A stretch of DNA of 64,000 nucleotides, from NCBI GenBank assembly GCA_902826815.1, contig CADEGF010000029.1, positions 1 through 64,000 on the forward strand, given 5' to 3'. The notes beneath the pieces were generated by a model. The model saw nothing but the letters and a program-made list of their open reading frames with translations. It was not told where the DNA came from and ran no database searches. Position numbers and translations under genes: made by a program. Below, piece by piece: positions 41,218 to 49,993 of this stretch. This DNA is from an uncultured Mycobacteriaceae bacterium (GTDB lineage: Bacteria > Actinomycetota > Actinomycetes > Mycobacteriales > Mycobacteriaceae). The stretch's first letter is position 1. Every line of letters begins with the position of its first letter.

Positions 41218-42963
41218 TCAGGGCCGCATCTCGTAGGCGCCGTCGTAGGCCTTGACGCGTTCCCACACCCGGTCGAAGCGATCGGCGTCGGAGACGGGTT
41301 TGCGAATCGCACCGAGCGCCCAGTCCTGCTGCGCCTGTGTTGAGCTCGACTTACCGTGCAGGGCAACGGCATACGTGCTGAAGTCGCGCACCTGGAAATC
41401 GAAGATCTGGTCGACGATGTCGTTGTCGACACCAGTGAGCGCCGCCTGCTCGAGAATCAGCTGGCCGTACACGATCAGCGAAAACAGGTGGCCGACGTTC
41501 AACAGGAAATCAAGGTCCTTCTGCTGGTCGGCATCGGGGGCGGCCGTGATGAGGAACTGCCTGAATTCCTGCGCCTGCTGGTAGAACCGGGCGACGTTGG
41601 GGATGTCGCGGTGCCGTTCGTAGGCGGGTGTCCAGTCGGCGAACTGAACCTTCCCCGCACCGCGTGTCGGGCCCTGCTTCCAGAAGAAGACGTCGTCGGC
41701 GGGATCGTTACGGGTCGGAATCTCGGGATATTCTCCTGGATTGAGCATGTAGTTCGGCATGAACTTCAGCACGAGACCGACGTTCACGTGAACGGTGCCC
41801 TCCAGCCGCGGCAGCGCGCCGATGAGCTGAGCCACCTCGCGGAACATGGTGTTCTTCTCGTAACCCTTTGCGGCGACGACATCGTGCAGCGCCCGCATGA
41901 TGGTCTCGCCCTCCATCGTGACCTTGGCCTTGGTCACCGGGTTGAACAGCAGATAGCGCCGATCCTCGAGGCTCGCGCTTCGCAGGTAGTCCACGGATCG
42001 CTGGCTGAACAGTTTCATCGCCACGATCCGCGCGTAGGAGTCGACGAAATTGGCTCGTACATGGGCGAAGTCGGTGACCGGTTTGCCGTACAGAATCCGG
42101 TTCTGCGCGTGCGTGATCGCTTCGTAGAACGCGTGCTCGACCATTCCGATCGAACAGGTGCACAGGTTGAACTTGCCGATGTTGACGGTATTCAGCGCCG
42201 CGGCAAAGGCTTCCACTCCGGTGTGCAGGATGTCCTCTGCGCGCACCGGATAGTTCTCCAGCCGGAACGTGCTGACGTAGATCTGCATATGCACGACGTT
42301 GTCGACCAGGTGGTAGTTCTCGTGGCGGCTGTCGGCGGCGAAGAAGACATACCCTTCCTGGCCTTCCACGTCACCGCGGCGGCCGAACACCGAGACCATG
42401 CTCGCCACATTGCCGTTGCCGATGTAGTACTTCTCCCCCGTTGCGCGGTAGAGGATGCCGTTGGCGACGTCCTCCTCGCTCGCGGGCGTCAGCACCATAT
42501 CGGTGTTGTAGACGTCGGCGCCGTGTTCGCGCTCGGACAGCCCGAACGCCATCACCTCGCCCGCCGCGAGATCGTCGGCGGCCTTGAGCTTGGCGTCCTT
42601 GTTCTCGCTCTGCCAGATCGGCCCGAGGCCGAGGATGGTGACCTGCTCGGTGTACCAGTACGTCAGCCCGTAAAACCCGAAAATCTCCGAGAGCGCGGCG
42701 TTGCGCGCGGCATCCCACCGCTTGTTCTCGTCACCGTCGGCGAACTCCGACGGCGTCAGGAACGTCGCGAACAGGCCCTCGCGCTTCACGAACTCGACGA
42801 AATCGGCGGGCCACACCACCTTCAGGTCGTCGTCGAGCAGGCGCTTCTTGCCCTGACCCTCGAAGAAGTCGATCGTCGCGCGCAGCAACCGGCGGGTCTC
42901 GGCGTCGAACTGCTCCGGATCGTAGGTGTTCGGGTTGAACAGCAGGCCGTCCGTCTGAGTCAT
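41218..42963 (-). CDS. Large acyl-CoA dehydrogenase-family flavoprotein
   Basis: A 581-residue acyl-CoA dehydrogenase/oxidase-like protein, longer than the usual 380-400 residues. The N-terminal helical domain (RRLLRATIDFFEGQGKKRLL) is followed by the beta domain FAD region (GLSEREHGADVYNTDMVLTP, then GEKYYIGNGNVASMVSVFGR) and the C-terminal helical domain (IGMVEHAFYEAITHAQNRIL, KVTMEGETIMRALHDVVAAKG). Extra C-terminal helices recall acyl-CoA oxidases. It converges on the methyltransferase pair with four bases between. The ATG at 42963 begins a typical MTQTDGLLFNPNTYD. Confidence 0.87.
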   Translation of the reverse strand: MTQTDGLLFNPNTYDPEQFDAETRRLLRATIDFFEGQGKKRLLDDDLKVVWPADFVEFVKREGLFATFLTPSEFADGDENKRWDAARNAALSEIFGFYGLTYWYTEQVTILGLGPIWQSENKDAKLKAADDLAAGEVMAFGLSEREHGADVYNTDMVLTPASEEDVANGILYRATGEKYYIGNGNVASMVSVFGRRGDVEGQEGYVFFAADSRHENYHLVDNVVHMQIYVSTFRLENYPVRAEDILHTGVEAFAAALNTVNIGKFNLCTCSIGMVEHAFYEAITHAQNRILYGKPVTDFAHVRANFVDSYARIVAMKLFSQRSVDYLRSASLEDRRYLLFNPVTKAKVTMEGETIMRALHDVVAAKGYEKNTMFREVAQLIGALPRLEGTVHVNVGLVLKFMPNYMLNPGEYPEIPTRNDPADDVFFWKQGPTRGAGKVQFADWTPAYERHRDIPNVARFYQQAQEFRQFLITAAPDADQQKDLDFLLNVGHLFSLIVYGQLILEQAALTGVDNDIVDQIFDFQVRDFSTYAVALHGKSSSTQAQQDWALGAIRKPVSDADRFDRVWERVKAYDGAYEMRP

Positions 42964-42973
42964 GGACGAGAGC

Positions 42974-44737
42974 CTATGGCGCGGGCTGCGGCGGTTGTAT
43001 CGGTCTCGGAACAAACGGCAGACCGGGGATGGTCTCGTAGGGCAGCGTCGGGACCAGTCGCGGCGGCGTGGACGGCGACGACGGGGACTCCGGCGCAGGC
43101 GGCGGCGCCTCCGAGGTCGGCGGAGGCGGCGGGGGCGCCTCGCTCGTCGGAGGCGGGGGCGGTGCCTCCTGCGTGACCGTCTGTGGCGCCTCGGTGATCG
43201 TCTGCGTCACCGGCGGCGGTTCCGGCGGGGGCGCCTCGTCGGTCGCCGGCGGCGCCTCGGTGGCCGGCGGCGGTGCGGCGGGAGGCGAATTGGTGGTGAC
43301 GGTCGTCGACGATTCCGACGGCGTGCTCTCGCTGTTGCGCAGCACAAACCACACTGCCAAGGCGGCCGCGAGGAGGACGACGACTACACCGCCGATCAAC
43401 AGCGCGAACGGGCTGCGCCTGCCGCTTGCCTCGTGTTGGCCGGTCTCCGGTTCGAATTGCATCGGCGGACGCGGACCGCCCATCGCATCGGCGGTGGCAC
43501 CGCCGCCATACGGGGCGTATTCGTACGGATCGGTCGCGGCGACGACGTCGGGCACGTCGTCGGCCTCCGACCACGCCAGGCCCGAAGACCCGCCCGACCC
43601 CGCGTCGTCGGGATGGACTTCCGGCGCCATCTGCGTAGCGCCCAACGCTGCAGCGGCGGCCGCCGTCGGCGGGCTCACCGCTTCAGCCATCGCGGTCGCG
43701 CCCTCTTCGGCCGTCCCACGGGCGGCGTTGAGACCGCCCCCGATGGCCGCGGTCAGCTCAGGCTGCGGGGTGGTGATGACCGGCACCCCGAAGTGCTCGG
43801 ACAGCGTGGTCGTGATCAGCGGTATGCGTGCCCCGCCGCCTGCGGAGGCCACGGCGGCCAGGCCGCGCGCGCCGTTGCGGTCAAGCGTCTCCTGCACCAC
43901 CCCCGCGAATTCGATGAGCGGCGCACGGATCGCGTCGTCGAGCTCGTTGCGGGTGAGGCGGACCTCCCCTTGGTGTCCCGGCAGGTCGGCGGCCAGGGAG
44001 GTGGCGGCCGAGGTCGACAACCGCTCCTTGGCCGCGCGGCACTGGGCGCGGAGCCTGGTCAGCGGACCGATCGCAGAGGTGCCCGTCACGTCAACCGCCC
44101 CGGCCTGGGACAGCCCGTCGAGGACCTGCGTCAGCACCGCCGTATCGATCAGGTCACCGGACAGTTCGGGATGACGGACGGTGTGGCCGATGACTTCGCT
44201 GCCGGTGGCCGCGTCGACCAGCGTGATACTCGTTCCGCTGCCGCCGAAATCGCAGAGCGCGATCACCCCGCTGGTCGGCAGGCCTGGATCATCGCGCAGC
44301 GCCGTCACGGTCGCCCTGGCGTCGGAGACAAGGGCCGCCCCGGCGAACTCGCGCATCGGGGCAAGTGCCTCACGCAGCGCATCCACCGTGGCCGCACGCC
44401 AATGCGCCGGGTGTGTCACCACGACCGGGTCGAGCGCCCGACCGCCCGTGACTTCGTAAAGCATCTCGCGGAGCGCCTCGGCGAGAAGCACCTCGCCGCG
44501 GTGGGCACTGCCGTCGGGCGCCACGATGCCGACCGGGTCGCCGACTCGATCGACGAAGCCGGTGATGATCAGGCCGCGTTCGTCCGAGTTCAGCCGCGGG
44601 TTCTCACTCGGCACGCCGACCTCGAGTGGCCGGCCCGGAAAAAGGGTCACCACGGCGGACCGCGTCACCGCAGCCCGGCCTACCGCAACAGCCGTCAGGT
44701 TGGTCGCACCAACCGACAGCCCTACCCCATCAGCCAT
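42974..44737 (-). CDS. Hsp70-like ATPase fused to a transmembrane helix and proline-rich tail (Rv2264c-like)
   Basis: A 587-residue three-part protein. Residues ~1-340 form an actin/Hsp70-type nucleotide-binding domain (GVGLSVGATNLTAVAVG; CDFGGSGTSITLVD as phosphate loop 2; ASAGGGARIPLI and AAIGGGLNAA as adenosine motifs). There is no Hsp70 substrate-binding domain. A single transmembrane helix follows at about 445-470 (FALLIGGVVVVLLAAALAVW), then an exported ~115-residue tail rich in Pro, Thr and Glu with PPP-TSEAPPP repeats. It matches the mycobacterial Rv2264c type. Likely an ATP-dependent membrane signalling or envelope protein; role unknown. Confidence 0.85.
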   Translation of the reverse strand: MADGVGLSVGATNLTAVAVGRAAVTRSAVVTLFPGRPLEVGVPSENPRLNSDERGLIITGFVDRVGDPVGIVAPDGSAHRGEVLLAEALREMLYEVTGGRALDPVVVTHPAHWRAATVDALREALAPMREFAGAALVSDARATVTALRDDPGLPTSGVIALCDFGGSGTSITLVDAATGSEVIGHTVRHPELSGDLIDTAVLTQVLDGLSQAGAVDVTGTSAIGPLTRLRAQCRAAKERLSTSAATSLAADLPGHQGEVRLTRNELDDAIRAPLIEFAGVVQETLDRNGARGLAAVASAGGGARIPLITTTLSEHFGVPVITTPQPELTAAIGGGLNAARGTAEEGATAMAEAVSPPTAAAAAALGATQMAPEVHPDDAGSGGSSGLAWSEADDVPDVVAATDPYEYAPYGGGATADAMGGPRPPMQFEPETGQHEASGRRSPFALLIGGVVVVLLAAALAVWFVLRNSESTPSESSTTVTTNSPPAAPPPATEAPPATDEAPPPEPPPVTQTITEAPQTVTQEAPPPPPTSEAPPPPPPTSEAPPPAPESPSSPSTPPRLVPTLPYETIPGLPFVPRPIQPPQPAP

Positions 44738-44796
44738 CTCATTCCAATCTCATGAGCAACCCTATCGTCCATCTCGAATGGGGCCGCAGGCGTTAC

Positions 44797-45870
44797 TCAG
44801 CGAATGGTGCCAACCCCGGCGATCAGGGGCAGGTCAAGCGCGGTCACCCACCCGGGCGACAGGTCGTTGACGGCGGACACGGCGTTGAGCGCGCGCATTC
44901 CGGTTGCGAGGCAGCCCGCGGCCGCGGCATCCCTGCCCGAGCCGTCGGTGAACCGGAATGCGGTCTCCTGGAAGATGCTTGGCGTGCCCTCGATATCGAC
45001 GCGGTACACGTCGTTCTGGTTGCCGGTGGGCCAGTCCGGGGCCGCGTCGTCGCCGATGCGGTTGACGTGCTCCAGCTGGATTCGGTTCTCGCCCTGGTAG
45101 ACACCGTTGATCGTGAACCGCACGGCGGCTACCTGACCTGCCGGGATGACGCCCTTGGCCGACTTGCGCTCGGTGGGAGTCACCCACTTGTCGTATGTGG
45201 TGGTGATCTCGTCGAGCATGATGCCCGCCGCATGAGCGATCATGGGAACCGTTCCACCCCAGGCGAATACAAGGATGTCAGGGGTTTCGAGCATCGCCTT
45301 CTTCTCCGGCGGCCTTCCGATCCCCATCTCGCGCTCGTAGTCGCCGGTGTAGTTGGTGTAGTCCAGCAGCTCCGACGCGCGCACCTTGCGAACCTCTGCA
45401 CAAAGTCCCATCAGCGACATCGGAAACAGGTCGTTGGCGAAGCCGGGATCGATGCCGGTGGTGAAGCAGGACGATTCGCCGAGTTCGCATGCTTCGGTGA
45501 CGGGTTCAATCCAATTCGGCGGATTCAAATGCATGGTCGGCCACACCCACGGCGTCATGGACGTCGAGCAGACGTCGATCCCGGCCCGCAGGAAGCGGGT
45601 GATCAGCGAGATGTTGTCATCCGCGTGGGCCGCCGTCGGGCCGTAATGCACGAGCGCATCGGGTTTGAGATCGATCAACGCGTCGACGTCGTCGGTGGCG
45701 TTCAGGCCGAGCGGCGCGGGTAGACCGCAGATCTCGCCGACGTCGCGACCGACCTTATCGGCACGGCTCACACCGACTCCGACCAGCTCGAAAAGCGGGT
45801 GTTTCACCACTTCGGCGATAACCATCTTGCCGACAAAACCGGTGCCCCACACCACAATTCGCTTGGTCAT
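44797..45870 (-). CDS. DapB-like NAD(P)-dependent oxidoreductase, paralogue 1
   Basis: A 357-residue protein with an N-terminal dinucleotide fold (RIVVWGTGFVGKMVIAEV, about 3-20) and a C-terminal alpha/beta domain, related to dihydrodipicolinate/diaminopimelate-type dehydrogenases. Typical segments are DALVHYGPTAAHADDN, RAGIDVCSTSM and TGIDPGFANDL. The lysine-pathway catalytic motifs are not apparent, so it is not DapB itself. A paralogue at 51218 sits with a Rieske oxygenase. Start ATG 45870; an extra ATG one codon earlier (45873) is equally possible. Confidence 0.78.
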   Translation of the reverse strand: MTKRIVVWGTGFVGKMVIAEVVKHPLFELVGVGVSRADKVGRDVGEICGLPAPLGLNATDDVDALIDLKPDALVHYGPTAAHADDNISLITRFLRAGIDVCSTSMTPWVWPTMHLNPPNWIEPVTEACELGESSCFTTGIDPGFANDLFPMSLMGLCAEVRKVRASELLDYTNYTGDYEREMGIGRPPEKKAMLETPDILVFAWGGTVPMIAHAAGIMLDEITTTYDKWVTPTERKSAKGVIPAGQVAAVRFTINGVYQGENRIQLEHVNRIGDDAAPDWPTGNQNDVYRVDIEGTPSIFQETAFRFTDGSGRDAAAAGCLATGMRALNAVSAVNDLSPGWVTALDLPLIAGVGTIR

Positions 45871-45903
45871 CAACTACCTTCCACTCGTTCCCCGGTTTTG
45901 CCC

Positions 45904-45919
45904 CCGGTTTCGGAACCGG
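45904..45919. promoter_or_regulatory. Inverted repeat CCGGTT-TCGG-AACCGG in divergent gap
   Basis: A perfect six-base inverted repeat with a TCGG centre lies 30 bases ahead of the DapB-like gene in its 135-base gap to the SDR gene. It could be an operator or an RNA hairpin in the leader. A near copy of its left arm (CCCCGGTTTT) lies just before it. Confidence 0.4.
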
Positions 45920-46008
45920 CCGCTGGCACCAGCCGGGTTTGCGGGCTCATCAAGCGCTGACCCTAACGCAGGCGGGAATTTTGCCCGTGTGGTTGGCTTT
46001 AACGCACC

Positions 46009-46749
46009 ATGACAAAACTTCAAGGTCGCCGGGCTCTGGTCACCGGCGCATCCCGCGGCATCGGTGCGGCGATCGTCCGGCGTCTGGCCGCCGACGGTGC
46101 AGCCGTTGCCTTCACATACGGCAGGTCGTCCGCAGAGGCCCAGAAGCTGGTCGCCGACGTCACCGCAGGCGGCGGAACGGCCGTCGCGATCCAGGCCGAC
46201 AGTGCCGATGCCGCAGAGGTCGCGAAATCCGTCGACGACGCGGCAGCTCAGCTCGGCGGGCTGGACATCCTGGTGAACAACGCAGGCATTGCCGTCATCG
46301 GTGACGTCGAGTCGTTGTCCCTGGAAGACTTCGACCGACAGTTGGCGATCAACGTCCGCGCGGTCTTCGTCGCGAGTCAGCGCGCGATCCCGCATCTCGG
46401 TGGCGACGGCCGCATCATCAACATCGGCAGCATCAACGCCGACCGGGTCCCCGGTCCCGGCCTGGCCACCTATGCGATGACCAAAGCCGCGGTGGCCGGT
46501 CTGACCCGAGGATTGGCCCGCGACCTCGGTCCCCGAGGCATCACGGTCAACAATGTGCAGCCCGGGCCCACCGCGACCGACATGAATCCGGACGAAGGCG
46601 AATTCGCCGCGCTCATGAAGGACGTCATGGCGACAGGAAAGTATGGCCAGCCCAGCGATATCGCAGGCGTGGTGAGCTACCTGGCCGGACCCGACACCGG
46701 ATACATCACCGGCGCGAACTGGAACGTGGACGGCGGGTTCACCGTCTAG
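46009..46749 (+). CDS. Short-chain dehydrogenase/reductase (3-oxoacyl-ACP-reductase-like)
   Basis: A 246-residue classical SDR. Coenzyme motif TGASRGIG (about 13-20), NNAG (about 90-93), and active site Ser (NIGSINAD) with YAMTK (Tyr-x3-Lys, about 158-162); the C-terminus ends WNVDGGFTV as in FabG-like enzymes. Substrate cannot be told. The ATG follows CTTTAAC by six bases, suggesting a leaderless transcript. It is divergent from the DapB-like gene. Confidence 0.9.
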   Translation: MTKLQGRRALVTGASRGIGAAIVRRLAADGAAVAFTYGRSSAEAQKLVADVTAGGGTAVAIQADSADAAEVAKSVDDAAAQLGGLDILVNNAGIAVIGDVESLSLEDFDRQLAINVRAVFVASQRAIPHLGGDGRIINIGSINADRVPGPGLATYAMTKAAVAGLTRGLARDLGPRGITVNNVQPGPTATDMNPDEGEFAALMKDVMATGKYGQPSDIAGVVSYLAGPDTGYITGANWNVDGGFTV

Positions 46750-46755
46750 CGGGAC

Positions 46756-47310
46756 TCACCGGCAGAGCCGGTTGCCTGCCGGTTCACACACCAGCGGGTA
46801 TTTGTCGACCGGAATCGGCAACGGCCGCAGGAACGACAGCGTGAACGACGATTTCTTCATCCCGGCGGGAATGCCGCAGACCGCGTTGTTCAGCGAGGTG
46901 TGTGTACCGGTCAGCGTCGCATCGTCGAACTTGTAGGTGTCGACGGTCGGCGCGAGGCTGCCGTCCGGACACTGCAAGCCCTCTTCCTTGCGCGTGGTGA
47001 GCGCCCATTGTCCTTCGGTGAGCCTTGCGTCACCGCCCCAGTTGAGGTTGGTCAGATCGAAGCTCGCCTTGTTGTTGGTCGCGCTCACCACCTTCAGCGT
47101 GCAAGCGACGGGCAGTTCCAGCGGCTCGCGCAGATCGCCGACGGTCGGCACACAGATGGGGTAGATCGTCCACTGCGCGGGCGGCATCCCCTCGGTGTTG
47201 AACGTGTAGATGCCCTCCATGGTCTGGTCCGCCGACGACGGGCCCGCGGTGCCGAGGGCCGCACCCACCACAACGACGGCAATACCAAGCAGACGAGCGA
47301 TCGTCCCCAT
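46756..47310 (-). CDS. Secreted protein, paralogue A of a mycobacterial exported family
   Basis: A 184-residue exported protein with a signal peptide (about 1-27, cleavage after SSA near ADQ). The mature part is beta-rich with six cysteines: TIYPICVPTV, LPVACTLKV, GLQCPDG, NAVCGIP, PLVCEP and NRLCR. The segment GQWALTTRKEEGLQCPDGS followed by DDATLTGTHTSLNNAVCG resembles GQWTASR...DCKNG and DAQTLRGT...AACG of the protein at 62015. No function is known. Confidence 0.78.
   Translation of the reverse strand: MGTIARLLGIAVVVVGAALGTAGPSSADQTMEGIYTFNTEGMPPAQWTIYPICVPTVGDLREPLELPVACTLKVVSATNNKASFDLTNLNWGGDARLTEGQWALTTRKEEGLQCPDGSLAPTVDTYKFDDATLTGTHTSLNNAVCGIPAGMKKSSFTLSFLRPLPIPVDKYPLVCEPAGNRLCR
46758..46783. 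terminator. Possible bidirectional hairpin between SDR and secreted-protein genes
   Basis: ACCGGCAG and CTGCCGGT can pair (8 bp, loop of 10) nine bases after the SDR stop. It lies within the last codons of the convergent gene, so its terminator role is uncertain. Confidence 0.3.
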
Positions 47311-47424
47311 GTCCCCTCCTCAGGCCAACCCAAGGAGTATCACAGGGCCGCCCACCGGCAGCAAGGATCGGTCACCGTCAGGCAAACACGGCCGTGCGGG
47401 CCTGCGTTCTTCTAGACTCCCGCC

Positions 47425-48126
47425 ATGACCAGGCCGCTGCCGATGTTCGCGCTATGTGTGGCCGTCGCGTTCGGCGTCCTGACGACCGGCTGCACCAGCG
47501 TCGTGCAGGGCGCGGCCGTCAAGCCGAGTTCCTCGGTGCCGTCGGACGGTGTTCCGCCGCTCGAGGAGTCCGCGCTGGACAGTCTGATGCTCAGCAACAG
47601 GGCACTCAACGACATCTCGGGCGTCGAACTCGAGTCGTTCTACGACTCCGAGGAGATGAACGACAACGCCGACCTGATCTCCGATCCCGACTGCCTCGGC
47701 GCGATCTATCCCGGTGAGGACGCGGTCTACGACGGAAGTGACTGGACCGCGATACGTGACGAGTTGCTCCTCGAGGCCAACGAAGACGATGACGGTCGCC
47801 TCGTCGAGCAGACTCTGGTTCTGTTCGACACTCCCGACGACGCCGTCGAGTTCTTCGATATGTCCAAGGCCAAGTGGCGAGAGTGCGCCCAGGTCAAGGA
47901 CATCGAAGTCGAGGACGGTGCATGGGTGCCCGACGAGGTGCAGGATGTCGACGAACGCTCCATGTCGCTCAAGGCGGAAGTCAGTGGCACGCTTGAAGGG
48001 ACATGCCAACACGCCATGGGTGTCGTCTCCAACCTGATCGTCGAGGGCTTCTCATGCGACGTCGACGATCATGACGATGCCCAGAAGATCGCCTCACAGC
48101 TTCTCGAAGATGCCGCCGAGCAGTAG
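47425..48126 (+). CDS. Lipoprotein with PknH-like extracellular sensor domain
   Basis: A 233-residue lipoprotein: signal helix about 5-20, lipobox LTTGC with Cys23. The mature domain (about 50-230) has the pattern of the PknH extracellular sensor fold: CLGAIYPGEDAVYDGSDWTA, RLVEQTLVLFDTPDDAVEFF, and four conserved cysteines (Cys89, Cys153, Cys193, Cys210). Such LppH/LpqQ-type lipoproteins are expected at the outer face of the membrane. TAGACT ends six bases before the ATG, suggesting a leaderless transcript. It overlaps the next lipoprotein gene by 17 bases. Confidence 0.83.
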   Translation: MTRPLPMFALCVAVAFGVLTTGCTSVVQGAAVKPSSSVPSDGVPPLEESALDSLMLSNRALNDISGVELESFYDSEEMNDNADLISDPDCLGAIYPGEDAVYDGSDWTAIRDELLLEANEDDDGRLVEQTLVLFDTPDDAVEFFDMSKAKWRECAQVKDIEVEDGAWVPDEVQDVDERSMSLKAEVSGTLEGTCQHAMGVVSNLIVEGFSCDVDDHDDAQKIASQLLEDAAEQ

Positions 48127-48634
48127 GGCGGCGACGCTGTGCGCAGCGCTCGGCGCGCTCGCCCTGTTGGTGTCTTGCGCCTCAAAGGATTCCGACGGAA
48201 CCCCCGCCGCGACGTCGCAGGTATCGGAGGCATCGACAGCGCCGTCCACGATCGTGTTGTCACCGACGCCTGCGGGCCCGCAGTCGAAGAACTGGTTCGA
48301 TCTGAAGGTCGGTGACTGCCTGACCGAGATCCCCGCGGTCGACACGGGTGTCGTCACGACACCGGTCGTCGACTGCGCGACGCCACATCTGGCGGAGGTG
48401 TTCCTGCTCGCGCCGCTCGCGGTCAACACCGCGATCAACCAGGTGGCGATGGAGAAGTGTGGGAAGGGATTCGTGGATTACACCGGGCAGCCGTTCGTCG
48501 GCGGTCCCTTCGCGGTGACGTACCTGATCGACTCGAATCAGGATCGGACGGCTGACAATCCGACGCCGAGTACCGCAATTTGCTTCCTGCGCAACGCCAA
48601 TGGCGAGCCGCTGACGGAGTCCGAACGCTCTTAG
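48110..48634 (+). CDS. Lipoprotein with septum-formation-family domain
   Basis: A 174-residue lipoprotein with lipobox LLVSC (Cys23). After a Ser/Thr/Pro linker (about 26-55) comes a domain with WFDLKVGDCLTEIP and PVVDCATPHLAEVFLLAPL, the Gly-Asp-Cys plus Cys-x3-His-x2-Glu-Val pattern of the actinobacterial septum-formation (PF13845-like) family, and later cysteines in MEKCGKG and TAICFLR. ATG 48110 was chosen because it places the signal peptide at the N-terminus; longer forms start inside the previous gene. Function unknown. Confidence 0.78.
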   Translation: MPPSSRAATLCAALGALALLVSCASKDSDGTPAATSQVSEASTAPSTIVLSPTPAGPQSKNWFDLKVGDCLTEIPAVDTGVVTTPVVDCATPHLAEVFLLAPLAVNTAINQVAMEKCGKGFVDYTGQPFVGGPFAVTYLIDSNQDRTADNPTPSTAICFLRNANGEPLTESERS

Positions 48635-49257
48635 GCCCTGCGGTGGTGGTCGACGTAGTCGGCGATCACATCAGTCAGGGCGCGCAACTCGCGACTGACG
48701 TCGACGGGGCCAGGCACCGCCATCTTGGCGACCATCGCTCCCATCAACGTCGTCCAGATCAAGTTGCCGACCGCGTCGGCGCGGTCAGGCTCCAGCCCGT
48801 CGGCGACGTACCGGCCGAGGCGGGTGAGCGTGGTGAACAGCTCGAGCAGGTGTCTCTGGTCAGGGTCGGCACGCCCCGAACGCGTCGCGATCAGAATCTC
48901 GAGTGCGGCGATCGACGTCGGACTCAGGAACGCATCTGAGACCGCGTTGACGACGAGTTCGGCCCTGGCGCGCCCCTCGGTCGAATCCAGTTCCGGTTCC
49001 ATTCCGCGCAGCGTCTCGGCCAATTGGCCGAACCCCTTGTCCACCACGGCCATCAACAAGCCGTCCCGGTCACCGAAGTGATACTGGATCACCCCCCACG
49101 TGACGCCTGCCCGCTCGGTGATGTGCTTGGCACTCGCCGCGCCGAAACCCTCCTCGATGACGCACCGCACGGTCTCGTCGATGACCATCGCCCGCGTTCG
49201 GTCGGCACGCAGTTGCTTGCCGTTCACGGGCCTGCGCGGCGAAATGCTGGTGGCCAT
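48631..49257 (-). CDS. TetR-family regulator
   Basis: A 208-residue TetR protein with the HTH at about 25-70 (IDETVRCVIEEGFGAASAKH, then GVTWGVIQYHFGDRDGLL). The ligand domain begins about 85. It lies 20 bases downstream of a second TetR gene on the same strand and converges on the lipoprotein pair (four-base overlap). Confidence 0.88.
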   Translation of the reverse strand: MATSISPRRPVNGKQLRADRTRAMVIDETVRCVIEEGFGAASAKHITERAGVTWGVIQYHFGDRDGLLMAVVDKGFGQLAETLRGMEPELDSTEGRARAELVVNAVSDAFLSPTSIAALEILIATRSGRADPDQRHLLELFTTLTRLGRYVADGLEPDRADAVGNLIWTTLMGAMVAKMAVPGPVDVSRELRALTDVIADYVDHHRRA

Positions 49258-49277
49258 GGGTCAGATGTCGATTCTGC

Positions 49278-49829
49278 TCATGATGCGAACGCCGGAGAGA
49301 TAAACCGCTTGACCATCTGATGCTCGACGTCTGCGTCCCCGACCGGCCAGTACAACAGTGACAAGACAACGCGGACAATCCATTGCGCCGCCTCGGTGTC
49401 GTCGTCGGTCAAACCGTTGAGGTCGGCCGCGAACCGCGCCACGATCGGCGACTCGGTGAGCCAGGCACGTTCCTCGGCACCCCGGATGGCGCTGAACATC
49501 AACTGGCCCAGTGGATCCGACCGGATCTCGTCGAGCGCGACGCGGATTGCGGTGACGATCCGTTCAGCGCCCGCCAGACCGTCGACGGCCAGGCGCACGG
49601 CCGCCACGATCCGTGCCGCCGAGCGTTCCATGACCGCGTCGCGGATCTGGCGCTTGCCGCCCGCACACCGGTAGACCGTGGCGCGCGAGCAGTGCACCCG
49701 CGATGCCAGCGTGTCGATGTCGAATGCGTCCATACCGTCGCGCGCGATCAGGTCCGTCGCGGCGGCGTAAATCCGTTCGGCGGCCGCGGTTCGACGGTCC
49801 CCTCCGACCAGCCAGTCACTGCGAGTCAC
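49278..49829 (-). CDS. TetR-family regulator, likely of the P450 cluster
   Basis: A 183-residue TetR protein, HTH about 18-62 (IYAAATDLIARDGMDAFDID, then RVHCSRATVYRCAGGKRQI). The start is GTG at 49829. It is divergent from the P450 gene across 164 bases, with a palindrome just ahead of its start, so it is the best candidate for local control of the P450/Rieske cluster. Confidence 0.87.
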   Translation of the reverse strand: MTRSDWLVGGDRRTAAAERIYAAATDLIARDGMDAFDIDTLASRVHCSRATVYRCAGGKRQIRDAVMERSAARIVAAVRLAVDGLAGAERIVTAIRVALDEIRSDPLGQLMFSAIRGAEERAWLTESPIVARFAADLNGLTDDDTEAAQWIVRVVLSLLYWPVGDADVEHQMVKRFISPAFAS

Positions 49830-49840
49830 AGGCTCAACTT

Positions 49841-49853
49841 TCTCATGCTGAGA
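49841..49853. promoter_or_regulatory. Palindrome TCTCA-TGC-TGAGA near the TetR start
   Basis: This short palindrome lies 11 bases upstream of the TetR GTG in the 164-base gap shared with the P450 gene. It is a candidate half or full TetR operator; arms are only five bases. Confidence 0.35.
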
Positions 49854-49993
49854 CGAATCTGGCCAGAATTCTCACCGTCGCCGCAGTTCGGGATGCCGAT
49901 GTGAGACGGCGGACCGGATACCCGCGGACCTGCATATTTCGAGTTCACGGCACAGCGTTGACGCAGTGCGCCGGCGTGGCTCAGCCTTGACGA

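Noticed and set aside
41356-43176. 606-codon frame antisense to the acyl-CoA dehydrogenase
   Set aside because: Composition and lack of motifs mark it as a shadow of the conserved flavoprotein gene.
42962-44755. 597-codon plus-strand frame rich in Arg/Gly opposite the Hsp70-like gene
   Set aside because: Low-complexity shadow of the Pro/Thr-rich tail and ATPase codons; no start signal and no family pattern.
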